Shown here: positions 1 to 9,415 of the stretch, in pieces
How positions within the stretch are numbered: position 1 is the first letter of the stretch
Layout of the letters: each line of letters opens with the position of its first letter
NCBI RefSeq assembly: GCF_014193675.1
Contig: NZ_BLXZ01000003.1
Coordinates: 124,001-188,000, forward strand
Direction: 5' to 3'
From: Geomonas limicola
Lineage (GTDB): Bacteria; Desulfobacterota; Desulfuromonadia; Geobacterales; Geobacteraceae
DNA: 64,000 bases
Translations under genes and position numbers: made by a program
The notes under the pieces: model-generated
Databases searched by the model: none
What the model saw: the letters and a program-made list of their open reading frames with translations, nothing else
What the model was told of the DNA's origin: nothing

Positions 1-349
1 CGATCTCGCGGTTGATGTCCTCGGGTAGGTCGGCGCGGTTGCCGATCACGTTGAAGCGGATGTTGTTCTGCATCATGCGGGCGATCTCGGCGCGGATGTA
101 CTGCTTCAAAAGCGCCATGAGCGCCTTCACCTCCGCCTTGGGACGCAGCCAGTTCTCCGCCGAGAACGCGAACAGGGTAAGGTAGCGGATACCCAGCCGG
201 GAGCATTCCTCGACGATCACCCGGACCGTTTCCACCCCCTTCTGGTGTCCGACGATCCGGCGCAGCATGCGGCTTTTGGCCCAGCGCCCGTTGCCGTCCA
301 TGATGACGGCCAGGTGCACCGGGAGGTTCTCCGGCTTTAACGTATCCAT
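1..349 (-). CDS. uppS: isoprenyl (undecaprenyl) diphosphate synthase, 3' end outside window
   Basis: Cis-prenyltransferase that elongates farnesyl diphosphate with isopentenyl diphosphate to the long-chain lipid carrier used for peptidoglycan and O-antigen assembly. Only the first 116 residues are inside the window. They contain the family signature MDGNGRWAK near residues 18-26, whose Asp binds Mg-diphosphate, then GHQKGVE and the FSAENW motif. The ATG at 349 was chosen because translation MDTLKPENLP leads straight into the conserved domain and AGGGTGGGT lies just upstream. It is the distal gene of the rpsB-tsf-pyrH-frr cluster, but a terminator separates it from frr. Identity is secure from the motifs; the missing C-terminal half cannot be checked. 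Confidence 0.93.
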   Translation of the reverse strand, partial: MDTLKPENLPVHLAVIMDGNGRWAKSRMLRRIVGHQKGVETVRVIVEECSRLGIRYLTLFAFSAENWLRPKAEVKALMALLKQYIRAEIARMMQNNIRFNVIGNRADLPEDINREI

Positions 350-362
350 ACCCACCCTAGAA

Positions 363-387
363 ACAAAAAATCCCCAACGCTGGGGGT
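363..387 (-). terminator. Rho-independent terminator after frr
   Basis: Read on the minus strand, a short GC hairpin (CCCCA/TGGGG arms around a 4-nt loop) is followed by ATTTTTTG. It sits between frr and uppS, so it probably ends or attenuates the rpsB-frr transcript before uppS. Confidence 0.7.
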
Positions 388-461
388 TTACGCAAAAAGT
401 GGTGCTGCGGCAACCGGTTAAACGGGCGGGGGAACCAGGGGGCACCCCGCCCGTTCTGCGG

Positions 462-1019
462 TTAGATCTCCATGACCTCTTTTTCCTTGTGCTGCTGTAC
501 CTCGTCCACCTTGGCCACGTGGGCGTTGGTGGAATCCTGCACGTCTTTCTCGGCGCGCTTCAGCTCGTCCTCGGAAATCGCCTTGTCCTTCTCGAGCTTC
601 TTCAGCTTGTCGATGGCGTCGCGGCGGATGTTCCTGAGGGCCACCTTGGCCTCCTCGGCGTCGCGCTTCATCTGCTTCACGATGTCCTTGCGGCGCTCCT
701 CGGTGAGGGGCGGCAGGGACAGACGGATCACCTTGCCGTCGTTGGCCGGGGTGAGCCCGAGGTTCGAGTTGAGGATGGCCTTCTCGATGACCTGGATCAT
801 CTTGGGTTCCCAGGGCTGGATGGTGATGGTGCGCGGCTCCGGGACCGAGAGGGTGGCCACCTGGCTTACCGGCGACGGGGTGCCGTAGAAGTCGACGCGC
901 ACGTCGTCCAACAGGCTTGAGTTGGCGCGGCCGGTACGTACCCGCTGGTATTCCTTCCTGAGAGCGTCGATGGTCTTGTCCATGTGGACATTCATGTCGG
1001 CGATAACGTCCTTGATCAT
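462..1019 (-). CDS. frr: ribosome recycling factor
   Basis: With EF-G, splits the post-termination ribosome into subunits. The 185-residue length equals the usual length of the family. Typical features are the start MIKDVIADMNVHMDKTIDAL, the RTGRANSSLLDDVRVDFYG stretch around residue 30, and a C-terminal coiled-coil half rich in Lys and Glu. Its ATG lies 2 nt after the pyrH stop, with AAAGGAG inside the pyrH 3' end, so the two are very likely translationally coupled. A terminator follows. Confidence 0.97.
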   Translation of the reverse strand: MIKDVIADMNVHMDKTIDALRKEYQRVRTGRANSSLLDDVRVDFYGTPSPVSQVATLSVPEPRTITIQPWEPKMIQVIEKAILNSNLGLTPANDGKVIRLSLPPLTEERRKDIVKQMKRDAEEAKVALRNIRRDAIDKLKKLEKDKAISEDELKRAEKDVQDSTNAHVAKVDEVQQHKEKEVMEI

Positions 1020-1021
1020 GC

Positions 1022-1851
<830 letters not shown>

Positions 1852-1868
1852 ACCTGATGTGGGGGGGC

Positions 1869-1903
1869 AAAAAAAAGAGCCGCCCATTTTCATGGCCGGC
1901 TCT
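1869..1903 (-). terminator. Rho-independent terminator after tsf
   Basis: On the minus strand the arms AGAGCCG and CGGCTCT, extended by CCAT/ATGG around a GAAA loop, are followed by eight T residues. It lies just past the tsf stop and suggests that pyrH-frr are partly transcribed separately or by read-through. Confidence 0.85.
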
Positions 1904-1913
1904 GTGGGTTGCG

Positions 1914-2564
1914 TTACACGCCGGCCGCCGCGGCGACCTCTGCCGCGAAGTCGCTTTCCTTCTTGGCCAAGCCCTCGCCGAGCACGAAGCGTGCGAAACG
2001 CCGGATGCTCATGTTCTCGCCGATGTTGGAGATGGTCTCGTTGAGCAGGGTCTGGACAGTCTTGTCCGGGTCCTTCACATAGTTCTGCTCCATGAGGCAG
2101 ATGTCTGCGTAGAACTTGTTGATCTGCCCCTCGATGATCTTCTCGACGATGGCGTCGGGCTTGCCGCTCTCTTTCGCCTTGGCGCGGTAGATGTCCTTCT
2201 CGCGCTCGAGGAGCTCGGCCGGAACTTCTTCACGACGTACGAACTGCGGCGCGGCAGCAGCGATGTGCATGCCGATGTCCTTCACGAAGGCCTGGAAGTT
2301 TTCGTTCTTGGCCACGAAGTCGGTTTCGCAGTTCACTTCCACCAGGACGCCGATCTTGCCGCCGGCGTGGATGTAGGAGCCGACCAGACCTTCGGTAGCA
2401 GCACGGCCGGCCTTCTTGGAAGCGGCGGCGAGCCCTTTCTTGCGCAGGTAGTCGATCGCCTTCTCGTGGTCGCCAGCGGTCTCGGTGAGGGCCTTTTTGC
2501 AGTCCATGAGGCCGGCGCCGGTTACTTTCCTCAGTTCGTTTACCATTGCAGCGGTGATGCTCAT
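1914..2564 (-). CDS. tsf: translation elongation factor Ts
   Basis: Guanine-nucleotide exchange factor that regenerates EF-Tu-GTP. The 216-residue protein is the short form found in many bacteria; E. coli EF-Ts has 283 residues and an extra coiled-coil insertion. Visible signatures are the N-terminal UBA-like helix [16 protein letters not shown] and the EF-Tu-contact motif [12 protein letters not shown] near residue 80. It follows rpsB in the canonical rpsB-tsf operon and is closed by a strong terminator. Confidence 0.97.
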   Translation of the reverse strand: MSITAAMVNELRKVTGAGLMDCKKALTETAGDHEKAIDYLRKKGLAAASKKAGRAATEGLVGSYIHAGGKIGVLVEVNCETDFVAKNENFQAFVKDIGMHIAAAAPQFVRREEVPAELLEREKDIYRAKAKESGKPDAIVEKIIEGQINKFYADICLMEQNYVKDPDKTVQTLLNETISNIGENMSIRRFARFVLGEGLAKKESDFAAEVAAAAGV

Positions 2565-2658
2565 CAGTATCCTCCGTCCGAAACTCCCTCCGCCCGGAGA
2601 CGGGGGAGCTCGAAGTTAGTTATTTAGCTGTTCAAAGGGTTCCGACAGGGACGAGTCC

Positions 2659-3426
2659 TTAGGCCTCGCCGGCGGTCTCTTCCACGACCTCTTCGGCCAC
2701 GGCGGTGAACTCTTCCTCGGCACCGGTCTGCAGGCGAGCCTGACGGGCCTGAACGCCTTCCAGAACCGCGTCGGCCATTTTGCCGGTCAAAAGGCGGATG
2801 GCGCGGATCGCGTCGTCGTTGCCCGGGATGACGTAGTTGATGTCGTCCGGATCGCAGTTGGTGTCGACGATGGCGACAACCGGGATACCCAGTTTCTTCG
2901 CTTCGCTGACGGCGATCTCTTCGTTTTTCGGGTCAACTACGAACAGGACGCCCGGCAGTTTGCCCATCCCCTTGATGCCGCCCAGGGTCTTCTCAAGCTT
3001 CTCGCGCTCTTTGCCGAGTTTGAGCTGCTCTTTCTTGGTGTAAGCCTCGATGGTGCCGTCGGCGATCATGGCATCCAGACGCTTGAGGCGATCGATGCTC
3101 TGCTTTACGGTGGAGAAGTTGGTCAGCATGCCGCCCAGCCAACGCTCGTTCACGTAGTACTGGTTGCAACGCTGTGCCTCTTCGGCCACGGAATCCTGAG
3201 CTTGCTTCTTGGTACCGACGAACAGGACGGTCTCGCCAGCCTGGGCGGAGTCGGCCACGAAGCTGTAAGCGCCTTTGAACAGACGCACGGTCTTCTGCAG
3301 GTCGATGATGTAGATACCGTTACGTGCGCCGAAGATGTACGGCTTCATTTTCGGGTTCCATCTCTTGGTCTGGTGACCGAAATGGACACCCGCTTCCAGC
3401 AGTTCTTTCATGGTGATGTTCGACAT
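2659..3426 (-). CDS. rpsB: 30S ribosomal protein S2
   Basis: Small-subunit protein that joins late in assembly and recruits S1. Translation from the ATG at 3426 gives 255 residues beginning [19 protein letters not shown], the universal S2 start. The frame is open upstream, but AAAGGAGAAAGAA directly before this ATG fixes it. Internal landmarks are [16 protein letters not shown] and the later [20 protein letters not shown]. The C-terminus ends in an acidic tail. It is the promoter-proximal gene of the operon with tsf. Confidence 0.98.
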   Translation of the reverse strand: MSNITMKELLEAGVHFGHQTKRWNPKMKPYIFGARNGIYIIDLQKTVRLFKGAYSFVADSAQAGETVLFVGTKKQAQDSVAEEAQRCNQYYVNERWLGGMLTNFSTVKQSIDRLKRLDAMIADGTIEAYTKKEQLKLGKEREKLEKTLGGIKGMGKLPGVLFVVDPKNEEIAVSEAKKLGIPVVAIVDTNCDPDDINYVIPGNDDAIRAIRLLTGKMADAVLEGVQARQARLQTGAEEEFTAVAEEVVEETAGEA

Positions 3427-3463
3427 TTCTTTCTCCTTTGGTTTTCCCTCCGCCACCCAGACT

Positions 3464-3493
3464 GCCGGAACCCGCATTGCGGGCACCACCGGC
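3464..3493 (-). promoter_or_regulatory. leader hairpin upstream of rpsB (possible S2 autoregulatory leader)
   Basis: Between promoter and rpsB, minus-strand arms GCCGG/CCGGC enclose an inner CCCGC-AAT-GCGGG hairpin. S2-binding leaders before rpsB are known in other Proteobacteria. The position fits such a role, but sequence identity to a described leader was not established. Confidence 0.4.
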
Positions 3494-3530
3494 TAGGAAG
3501 AGATGGCGTGCGAATTTTAAACAGCGAACT

Positions 3531-3559
3531 TATATAGCACAGGATACCGGGGTTGGCAA
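3531..3559 (-). promoter_or_regulatory. sigma-70 promoter of rpsB-tsf
   Basis: Minus strand -35 TTGCCA (3554-3559) and -10 TATATA (3531-3536) are separated by exactly 17 bp, about 105 bp before the rpsB start. Confidence 0.75.
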
Positions 3560-3622
3560 GGGCATTTTGGACAAGCGGACTTCCTATCTCTGCGTGGAGG
3601 GCTCAACAGGAATGCCTGATTC

Positions 3623-3650
3623 GGGCCCCCTCTCCCCCTGCGGGAGAGCT
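3623..3650. repeat. REP-like hairpin element, short copy
   Basis: CCCCCTCTCCCCCTGCGGGAGAG matches the core hairpin of longer copies near 27571, 47764 and 48684. It lies downstream of ilvY, between its 3' end and the rpsB promoter. Confidence 0.65.
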
Positions 3651-3663
3651 TTCCATGTGAGCT

Positions 3664-4566
3664 CTACCCCGGAAGCGCCGGCGTCTTCGAGCGTTCCTCG
3701 GCGAGGCGCCAGAAGGCCTGGACGCTTGGGCGCTGCAGGGTGCGCTTGCTGGTGCACAGGCCGACCACGTACGGCTCCAGACGGGGCGCCTGGGAGAGGA
3801 CCGCCACCTCGTCGCGAAACGGGCTCTTCTCGAGTACCAGTTCCGGCACGATCCCCACACCGCATCCCAAGCGGACCATGGCGATGATCGCCTCGTTGCC
3901 GGAGACCTCGGAGGTGATATTGGGGGTGATGCGCTGCTCCTTGAGCCAGATATCCAGGCGCTGCCGGGAGAGCCCCGTTTGGGGGAGCACCAGGGGGGCA
4001 CGGGCCAGGTTGAGGCGCCCCTCGCACAGCCAGTCCGAGGTTAAAACCTGGCGTTTGAGGGCGATGAAGACCAGCGGGATGGTAACGATGGGGAGAAACT
4101 CGATGCGCGAGCGCTGCCGGTCGGGGAGTGCCGCCACCGCGAGATCGATCTCTCCGCTTTGCACCTGGGCCACGGCCTGCTCGGCTGCCCCGGTCCTTAG
4201 TTCCAGCTGCACCTCGGGGAACCTGTCCCGGTAGGATTCCAGAAGCTGCGGCAACAGGCTGTACACCGCGGTGATCGAGGCATAGATGGAGAGCGTGCCG
4301 GCCACCGACTGCTCGCTCTTGCTGGCGGCACGGAAGGTCTGCCACTCCTGCAGCGCGAGCCGGGCATAGGCCCGGAAGCGTTCGCCGGCAGCCGAAAGGG
4401 TGACGGTGCGGTTGTCGCGCAGGAACAACGGCTGTTCCACCTCCTCTTCCAGGCGCTGGATGGTGCGGGTGAGCGCCGAGGGGCTCAGGTTGCAGGCCTG
4501 GCTCGCCCGCCCGAAGTGGCGCAGCTCGGCCACGGTGAGAAAGATTTCCATTTCGCGGATGTCCAT
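3664..4566 (-). CDS. ilvY: LysR-family activator of ilvC
   Basis: Predicted DNA-binding activator responding to the KARI substrates acetolactate and acetohydroxybutyrate. The 300-residue product has an N-terminal winged HTH (MDIREMEIFLTVAELRHFGR, then SPSALTRTIQRLEEEV and FLRDNRTVTLSAAGERF) closely resembling enteric IlvY, followed by the two-lobed LysR effector domain from about residue 90. The ATG at 4566 was chosen because it gives the IlvY-type N-terminus and AGGAGAG precedes it by 7 nt; an upstream ATG would add 12 unlikely residues. It is divergent from ilvC, the classical ilvY-ilvC arrangement. Assignment rests on N-terminal similarity plus context. Confidence 0.85.
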   Translation of the reverse strand: MDIREMEIFLTVAELRHFGRASQACNLSPSALTRTIQRLEEEVEQPLFLRDNRTVTLSAAGERFRAYARLALQEWQTFRAASKSEQSVAGTLSIYASITAVYSLLPQLLESYRDRFPEVQLELRTGAAEQAVAQVQSGEIDLAVAALPDRQRSRIEFLPIVTIPLVFIALKRQVLTSDWLCEGRLNLARAPLVLPQTGLSRQRLDIWLKEQRITPNITSEVSGNEAIIAMVRLGCGVGIVPELVLEKSPFRDEVAVLSQAPRLEPYVVGLCTSKRTLQRPSVQAFWRLAEERSKTPALPG

Positions 4567-4707
4567 GGGTGACTCTCCTGAAGCTAGGTAGGGAACTGGC
4601 AATTCTTATGCGCTGCCGGCACAACGTGGACAGGAAGGTGTCTTCACCGCAAATGCAGGGGAACAGGCACCTGGCGGAGCCAGTCCCCTCAAGAAGACTC
4701 CCCACTC

Positions 4708-4771
4708 TTGCGTATCACGCAACACAATATGCACAATAATTCAATTTACGCAACGAACAAATTAGTATACA
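4708..4771 (+). promoter_or_regulatory. ilvY-ilvC control region with IlvY-like operator
   Basis: A perfect palindrome TTGCGTATCACGCAA lies at 4708-4722 and a further half-site ACGCAA at 4748-4753, about 35 bp apart. A -10-like TATACA is at 4766-4771, with no good -35 (AATTTA at the expected place). This is what an activator-dependent ilvC promoter would look like; tandem IlvY operators are known in E. coli. Confidence 0.55.
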
Positions 4772-4829
4772 TTCGCCTGCACTGAAACTACCAGCAACCA
4801 TCACCACCTACATAAAGAGGAGATCAGCA

Positions 4830-6302
4830 ATGGGTCAGAACTATTTCAACACGCTGCCGCTGCGCCGCCAGCTGCAGGAGCTGGGTACCTGCCGTTTCAT
4901 GGATGCCTCCGAGTTCGCCAACGGCTGCGACTACGTGAAGGGCAAGAAGATCGTCATCGTCGGGTGTGGCGCCCAGGGGCTCAACCAGGGGCTCAACATG
5001 CGCGACTCCGGCCTGGACATCTCCTACACCCTGCGCGACGAGGCGATTGCCCAGAAACGCCAGTCCTACCAGAACGTCGTGAACAACGGCTTCAAGGTGG
5101 GGACCTACGCTGAAATGCTCCCCACTGCCGACATCGTCATGAACCTCACCCCGGACAAGCAGCACAGCGCCGTGGTGGCGAGCGTCATCCCCTTCATGAA
5201 AGAAGGCGCCGTGTTCACCTACGCCCACGGCTTCAACATCGTCGAGGAAGGCACCCAGATCCGCAAGGACCTCACCGTCATCATGGTGGCCCCGAAGTGC
5301 CCGGGTACCGAGGTGCGCGAGGAGTACAAGCGCGGCTTCGGCGTACCGACCCTGATCGCCGTGCACGGGGAGAACGACCCGAAGTGTGATGGCCTGGAGA
5401 TCGCCAAGGCTCTCGCCTCCGCCCAGGGTGGCGACCGCGCCGGTGTGCTGGAATCCTCCTTCATCGCCGAGGTGAAATCGGACCTGATGGGCGAGCAGAC
5501 CATCCTGTGCGGCATGCTGCAGGCCGGCGCACTTCTGTGCTTCGACAAGATGGTGCAAAACGGCATCGGCGCCCCCTACGCCGTCAAGCTCATCCAGTTC
5601 GGCTGGGAGACCATCACTGAGGCGCTGAAGCACGGTGGCATCACCAACATGATGGACCGCCTCTCCAACCCGGCTAAGCTGGTCGCCTACAAGCTGGCGG
5701 AAGAGCTCAAAGAGATCATGCGCCCCCTGTTCTGGAAACACATGGACGACATCATGAGCGGCGAATTCTCCCGCACCATGATGGAGGACTGGGCGAACAA
5801 CGACGTGAAACTGCTGACCTGGCGCGAGGAGACCGGCAAGACCGCCTTCGAGCAGACCGAGGCAGCCGGCGAGATCTCCGAGCAGGAGTACTTCGACAAG
5901 GCGATCATCATGGTCGCCATGGTGAAGGCCGGCGTGGAGCTCGCCTTCGAGACCATGGTGGAATCCGGCATCGAGCCGGAGAGCGCCTACTACGAGTCGC
6001 TGCACGAGACCCCGCTCATCGCCAACACCATCGCACGCAAGAAACTCTACGAGATGAACCGGGTCATCTCCGACACCGCCGAGTACGGCTGCTACCTGTT
6101 CGCCCACGCCTGCGTGCCGCTCTTGAAGGACTTCATGGCCAAGGTCGGCACCGACGTGATCGGCAAAGGGCTCGACCTTGCCGACAACAGCGTGGACAAC
6201 ACCCTCCTGGTGGCGGTGAATGCCGACATCCGCAGCCATCTCGTCGAGGAAGTGGGTCAGGAACTGCGCGCCGCCATGAAAGGTATGAAGCGCATCGTCT
6301 AG
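4830..6302 (+). CDS. ilvC: ketol-acid reductoisomerase, long (class II) form
   Basis: Catalyses the Mg- and NADPH-dependent isomerisation and reduction of acetolactate and acetohydroxybutyrate in valine, leucine and isoleucine synthesis. The 490 residues match the long enteric class (E. coli 491), not the roughly 330-340-residue class I enzyme. Seen: Rossmann motif [14 protein letters not shown] near residue 45, the NADPH-phosphate region [15 protein letters not shown] near residue 75, and two knotted C-terminal repeats. AAAGAGGAG precedes the ATG. It is divergent from ilvY and followed by a strong terminator, so it is monocistronic. From general knowledge, Geobacter ilvC is usually class I inside an ilvBNC cluster, so transfer or a second isozyme is possible. 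Confidence 0.96.
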   Translation: MGQNYFNTLPLRRQLQELGTCRFMDASEFANGCDYVKGKKIVIVGCGAQGLNQGLNMRDSGLDISYTLRDEAIAQKRQSYQNVVNNGFKVGTYAEMLPTADIVMNLTPDKQHSAVVASVIPFMKEGAVFTYAHGFNIVEEGTQIRKDLTVIMVAPKCPGTEVREEYKRGFGVPTLIAVHGENDPKCDGLEIAKALASAQGGDRAGVLESSFIAEVKSDLMGEQTILCGMLQAGALLCFDKMVQNGIGAPYAVKLIQFGWETITEALKHGGITNMMDRLSNPAKLVAYKLAEELKEIMRPLFWKHMDDIMSGEFSRTMMEDWANNDVKLLTWREETGKTAFEQTEAAGEISEQEYFDKAIIMVAMVKAGVELAFETMVESGIEPESAYYESLHETPLIANTIARKKLYEMNRVISDTAEYGCYLFAHACVPLLKDFMAKVGTDVIGKGLDLADNSVDNTLLVAVNADIRSHLVEEVGQELRAAMKGMKRIV

Positions 6303-6427
6303 TGACCGGGCAGACTCTGCGGCGGTAACGCCGACTCACGGGGAGTGACGGGAATCTCACTGCAGACTTGAGAGAGCCGCTTTTCCCGGCACTGCCGGCC
6401 GTACCGGAAGGACCAGAACGACAGAAG

Positions 6428-6458
6428 GGCCAAGTCGATTGACTTGGCCCTTTTTTTT
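6428..6458 (+). terminator. Rho-independent terminator after ilvC
   Basis: Perfect 10-bp arms GGGCCAAGTC/GACTTGGCCC around GATT, followed by eight T residues. Confidence 0.92.
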
Positions 6459-6471
6459 ACAGGCAGCGTTA

Positions 6472-6499
6472 TTGCCAGTTGTTTTCGAAGTTGTAAAAT
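6472..6499 (+). promoter_or_regulatory. possible promoter for the multicopper oxidase
   Basis: TTGCCA (6472-6477) and TAAAAT (6494-6499) are spaced 16 bp, right after the ilvC terminator. The remaining leader to 6837 is long, about 330 bp. It holds a 7-bp stem CCCCAAC/GTTGGGG (6533-6562), but no recognised riboswitch or gene. Confidence 0.45.
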
Positions 6500-6837
6500 T
6501 CTGTAAATCAGTACCTCGCACTTCACATAGCACCCCAACCTGTGTCAGTACCCCCGTTGGGGCCTGTGAGTGAGGATCGATCGACATAGATTAGGTTTTA
6601 CACCCAGACACTTATATCCAGTTCAATGATTCAGGAGTAGCAAGCCATGACGGCTCCCTCTCCAGCAAGGAGTGTTTAAAAGGCAACACCACAGCAGAGG
6701 CACCTAGGTTTACCTCTACACGCCGTGCTGCCCACCCCTTACGGGCGCACCAGCCGGAACGCCCACAGCCGCCGCCATCGGACACCGGGCGGCGGCACCC
6801 GGGCGTGGAAGCTGCTCCTCTCACGAGGAGAACCACG

Positions 6838-9195
6838 ATGAGAACGAGAACGTTTCAGCTGGGACTCATGCTCGCCATGCTGCTGATCGAGGTAACGACA
6901 GCCCGGGCGAGTGTCCTGGTCCCGCAAACCGCAGTTCCGGGGGCCTGCATCCCCCAATTCGCCGTCTCGCTGCCGGTCTTCGGCCCAGCGGGGAGCCAGC
7001 CCCGGGTCAATACCAGGCAGCATCCCCTGGTCACCATCGAGATGAAGGAAACCAGGCAGCAGATCCTGCCGACCGACGCGTCCGCCTATCCCGCGAGCTA
7101 TTTCGACAGTATCAACCAGGTACCAGCCCCCTGCCCTGCAGTAAACATCCAGGAAACCCAGATCTGGGCCTACGAGACGACGGACTCGCTCACCGGGAAA
7201 CTGCTGGGTCCGGCACGCTGGCCCGCGGTCACCCTGGACTCGACCCGCTCGAATCCGACCATGGTCCAGTACGTGAACAACCTTCCTCCCTTCAACTACT
7301 CAAACCAGAGCGGCACGAGCTTCGTGGACGGCCTGGTCCAGGGTCTGATCACCATCGACCAGACCAACCTCTGGGCTGACCCGCTCGCCATGGCCTGCCA
7401 TTCCCGGATTCCGCCGGTCAACTGCGTGCAGAACCCCGACGACGCCTGCTGCCGGCCGTTCGTGGGCCCGGCGCCGACCGTACCGCACCTGCACGGTGCC
7501 GAGGTGCCACCCGGCTTTGACGGCGGCCCCACCGCCTGGTTCACCCCCGACGGCCGCAAGGGGCCGGAGTTCAAGACCCTGGGACGCCCCGGGCCCGGCA
7601 AGGCGGTCTACCTCTACAACAACAGCCAGGAGCCCGGCACCCTCTGGTTCCACGATCACAACCTGGGCGCCACCCGCGGCGGGGTCTACAGCAGCCTGGC
7701 GGGGTTCTACCTGTTGCGCGACTCTGCCAAGGAACCCAAGCGGCTCCCCGGCGACGCCTACGAGATCGAGATGGTCTTCCAGGACCGCCAGTTCGACACC
7801 AACAGCCAGGTCTTCTTCCCGGACGGCAGCGGCAGCGACGTCGCCACCAGCAACCTGAACGGCCCCCCCACCAACCCCGACGTCCACCCGTTCTGGATCC
7901 CCGAGTTCATCGGAGACGTCTCTATCGTGAACGGCGCCCCCTGGCCGGTCCTCAAGGTGGAACCGCGCCGCTACCGTTTCCGCCTCTTAAACGGCGCCAA
8001 CGCCCGGGTCTACCGGCTCAGTTTCGGTGCTCCGACCTACCAGATCGTGGCCGACGCCGCCTACCTCGACGCACCGGTTGCCGTAAGCCAGGTCTTCATC
8101 GCGCCGGGGGAACGCGCCGACATCATCGTCGATTTCAGCAAGTTCGCCGGCAAGACCATCACCGTCTCCAACGATGCCCCCGTCCCCTTCCCGGACGGTC
8201 TCTACCCCGTGCCGCACCCGGGCCTCGACCTGAACGGGAACCCGGTCACCCTGCCGGCGGACCAGCCCCAGATGGCGAGCATCATGCGGTTCGTGGTAGC
8301 CAGAAGCTGCGTTGCCAAGGACACCAGCTGCGACCCGGCGCAGGGGCAGTGCCAGCGCCCCACACCGGTCCTCAAGCTGACTGACGGTAACGGCGGCATC
8401 GCCCGCGGCGTCAAGGTCGACAAGGTACGTCAGCTCATCCTCAAGGAGCATGGCGGAGCGGGAGGCCCGATCGAGGTGCTGCTCAACAACACCAATTTCG
8501 ACGGGATGATCCTGAACCAGATGTCGCCGAACCTTCCCGCCGACGGCATCAGCGAGGCGCCGAGGGTAGGCTCCATCGAGATGTGGGAGATCATCAACCT
8601 GACCGCCGACGCGCACCCGATCCACACGCACCTGGTGCAGTTCGAGATCATGAACCGTGAATCCTTCGACATGGACGGGACCATGGGATCCGGCATCCCG
8701 GGAGGCTACATCGGCTACGACGACGGGGTCTCCCCGCGCATCCCCGGTGCCTGGCCGAAGGCCTACTCGCCGGTGGTCAATTCGCCGCTTTGCTTCAACG
8801 TCGATCCCAACCCGGCGGACGACCCCTTCAACCCGTGCCCCGGCTTCGGGCCGCCGCTCCCCTACAACAACAACGGCCGGACCACGACGGTCAACGGGAA
8901 CAAGGTAGCCGTGGTTGGCGGTAACCCTGACGTCGCGCCCTACCTGTTGCACGACGCGACCCCGCCGCCAGCCGAGGAGGCAGGTCTCAAGGACACCGCG
9001 AAGTCGATTCCGGGACAGGTGATGCGTGTCCTGATGCGTTTTGCTCCCACCGGGGTGCCGCTCACACCGAACAAGTCGCTGGCCGGGGTGAACCTGTACC
9101 CCTTCGATCCCACCCAGGGGCAGTACGTCTGGCACTGCCACATCCTGGACCATGAAGACAACGACATGATGCGTCCCTACAAGGTCGTCAAGTAG
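6838..9195 (+). CDS. exported multicopper oxidase (CotA/bilirubin oxidase-like)
   Basis: Oxidises metals or phenolic substrates at a type 1 copper and reduces O2 at a trinuclear cluster. The 785-residue product starts with a signal peptide (MRTRTFQLGLMLAMLLIEVTTARA). All four copper motifs are present: HLHG near residue 217, WFHDHNLG near 270, HPIHTHL near 593 and HCHILDHEDNDMM near 767, the last carrying the T1 Cys, His and Met. GAGGAG before the ATG at 6838 decides the start. Cys pairs such as DDACCRP suggest disulfides and an extracytoplasmic location. It stands alone between terminators; a BaeSR-like two-component system follows. The substrate cannot be read from sequence. Confidence 0.9.
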   Translation: MRTRTFQLGLMLAMLLIEVTTARASVLVPQTAVPGACIPQFAVSLPVFGPAGSQPRVNTRQHPLVTIEMKETRQQILPTDASAYPASYFDSINQVPAPCPAVNIQETQIWAYETTDSLTGKLLGPARWPAVTLDSTRSNPTMVQYVNNLPPFNYSNQSGTSFVDGLVQGLITIDQTNLWADPLAMACHSRIPPVNCVQNPDDACCRPFVGPAPTVPHLHGAEVPPGFDGGPTAWFTPDGRKGPEFKTLGRPGPGKAVYLYNNSQEPGTLWFHDHNLGATRGGVYSSLAGFYLLRDSAKEPKRLPGDAYEIEMVFQDRQFDTNSQVFFPDGSGSDVATSNLNGPPTNPDVHPFWIPEFIGDVSIVNGAPWPVLKVEPRRYRFRLLNGANARVYRLSFGAPTYQIVADAAYLDAPVAVSQVFIAPGERADIIVDFSKFAGKTITVSNDAPVPFPDGLYPVPHPGLDLNGNPVTLPADQPQMASIMRFVVARSCVAKDTSCDPAQGQCQRPTPVLKLTDGNGGIARGVKVDKVRQLILKEHGGAGGPIEVLLNNTNFDGMILNQMSPNLPADGISEAPRVGSIEMWEIINLTADAHPIHTHLVQFEIMNRESFDMDGTMGSGIPGGYIGYDDGVSPRIPGAWPKAYSPVVNSPLCFNVDPNPADDPFNPCPGFGPPLPYNNNGRTTTVNGNKVAVVGGNPDVAPYLLHDATPPPAEEAGLKDTAKSIPGQVMRVLMRFAPTGVPLTPNKSLAGVNLYPFDPTQGQYVWHCHILDHEDNDMMRPYKVVK

Positions 9196-9223
9196 GGGCC
9201 CTCCGCAGCAGGAAGTCAGAGTC

Positions 9224-9257
9224 GGGGAGGCGGCAGGCGCTGCCTCCCCCTTTTTTT
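9224..9257 (+). terminator. Rho-independent terminator after the multicopper oxidase
   Basis: Arms GGGGAGGC/GCCTCCCC with a 10-nt loop, followed by a run of T residues. Confidence 0.9.
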
Positions 9258-9371
9258 GTGCCCCCTCTTCACTTCTTGACGACAGGTCCGCAAAAGAAGT
9301 ACAAATGACGACGTCTGAGAGCTCAACAAGGGGGAAAGCTTGCGATTCCTCCGCCCCCTATCGGGTATTTT

Positions 9372-9395
9372 CTCAACCTCAACCTTAACCTCGAC
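9372..9395. repeat. hexanucleotide repeat just before the response regulator
   Basis: Four 6-bp units (CTCAAC, CTCAAC, CTTAAC, CTCGAC) end about 20 bp before the response-regulator start. It overlaps the presumed 5' leader. Confidence 0.6.
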
Positions 9396-9415
9396 CTCTC
9401 TTTTTCGGAGCCAGC

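Noticed and set aside
3584..4705. Competing minus-strand frame over ilvY (373 codons)
   Set aside because: Composition is not protein-like and the IlvY frame has a LysR helix-turn-helix.
4824..6239. Long antisense open frame across ilvC (471 codons, minus strand)
   Set aside because: Open only because of high GC codon bias; no SD, His/Val/Gly-rich nonsense composition and full overlap with a certain gene.
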